The notes under the pieces: generated by a model
Seen by the model: the letters and a program-made list of their open reading frames with translations, nothing else
Databases searched by the model: none
Told to the model about the DNA's origin: nothing
Made by a program: the position numbers and the translations under genes
Part shown: positions 63,902 through 64,000 of the stretch, piece by piece
How positions within the stretch are numbered: position 1 is the first letter of the stretch
Layout: each line of letters begins with the position of its first letter
Assembly: GCA_913019905.1 (NCBI GenBank)
Contig: CAJVZD010000019.1
Location: forward strand, 1-64,000
Length of the DNA: 64,000 nucleotides
From: an uncultured Cellvibrionales bacterium
Lineage (GTDB): Bacteria > Pseudomonadota > Gammaproteobacteria > Pseudomonadales > Dasaniaceae
Direction: 5' to 3'

Positions 63902-64000
63902 AAGCCAGGAGCCTCTACAATGTAGATTATAGATCTTGGGTTTCTAGTGGTATTAACCGCGTATTTTCCGAAGCTTACAACACCGCGCGTACTCATCGAA

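Noticed and set aside
1-64000. tRNA, rRNA, transposase, integrase or phage genes
   Set aside because: No such sequences were recognised on either strand; the window looks like ordinary chromosome with no clear island boundary.

Overview
This is a chromosomal window from a Gram-negative bacterium, most likely a marine, lipid- and hydrocarbon-using gammaproteobacterium. The inference rests on gene content: sigma-54 regulation, TonB-dependent receptors, phasins, a CYP153-type alkane hydroxylase, FMO- and F420-type oxidoreductases, a Tcy-type cystine carrier and a CbpA/CbpM chaperone pair. A Cellvibrionales-like lineage would fit but is a guess. There are no rRNA or tRNA genes, CRISPR arrays, phage or complete insertion sequences. 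Most genes have good Shine-Dalgarno sequences, and several clearly start with TTG or GTG. Layout, 0-9.5 kb: a crotonase gene divergent from a TetR/YxaF-type regulator, then a five-gene minus-strand operon (HlyD-like adaptor, MacB-type ATPase, double FtsX permease, sigma-54 response regulator, histidine kinase) headed by a near-consensus -24/-12 promoter, which suggests the system drives its own export pump. 9.5-20 kb: class II aldolase, HSL-type esterase, an ArsR regulator with an ArsP/YraQ permease and an M14 carboxypeptidase under two copies of one 24-bp operator, an aldo/keto reductase, an Ogt plus Ada-AlkA alkylation-repair pair, and tcyP. 20-36 kb: membrane-anchored serine hydrolase, CYP153, periplasmic binding-like proteins, AlkC, a purine phosphoribosyltransferase, a KDSR-like SDR, metallo-beta-lactamase-fold proteins, a glutamate-type dehydrogenase, an MDR reductase, an LLM/F420-type oxidoreductase and an APC permease. 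36-38 kb: a decayed TonB-receptor fragment, and then the most striking locus of the window: a redoxin gene whose reading frame is interrupted only by a TGA exactly where the first cysteine of a W-C-G-C-R motif is expected. A perfect 6-bp hairpin with an AGGUU loop follows 14 nt later, so this is a strong selenoprotein candidate. 38-50 kb: kinase/ATPase fusion, molybdenum hydroxylase pair (IorA/IorB-like), two phasin genes behind a promoter bracketed by two identical-arm palindromes, and a monomeric mitochondrial-type PheRS paralogue preceded by a possible leader peptide and a strong terminator, then a TonB-dependent receptor. 50-64 kb: metallo-hydrolase, the arginine transaminase pathway pair aruH-aruI, SDR, FMO, cbpA-cbpM, a lipoprotein PHB-depolymerase-like hydrolase, an AraC regulator and a sterol-desaturase-type membrane hydroxylase. 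Recurrent themes are alkylation-damage repair (ogt, ada-alkA, alkC), polyhydroxyalkanoate storage (two phasins, depolymerase-like hydrolase), oxidation of hydrophobic substrates (CYP153, FMO, SDRs, molybdenum hydroxylase), and at least six short intergenic tandem repeats of 14-19 bp units.
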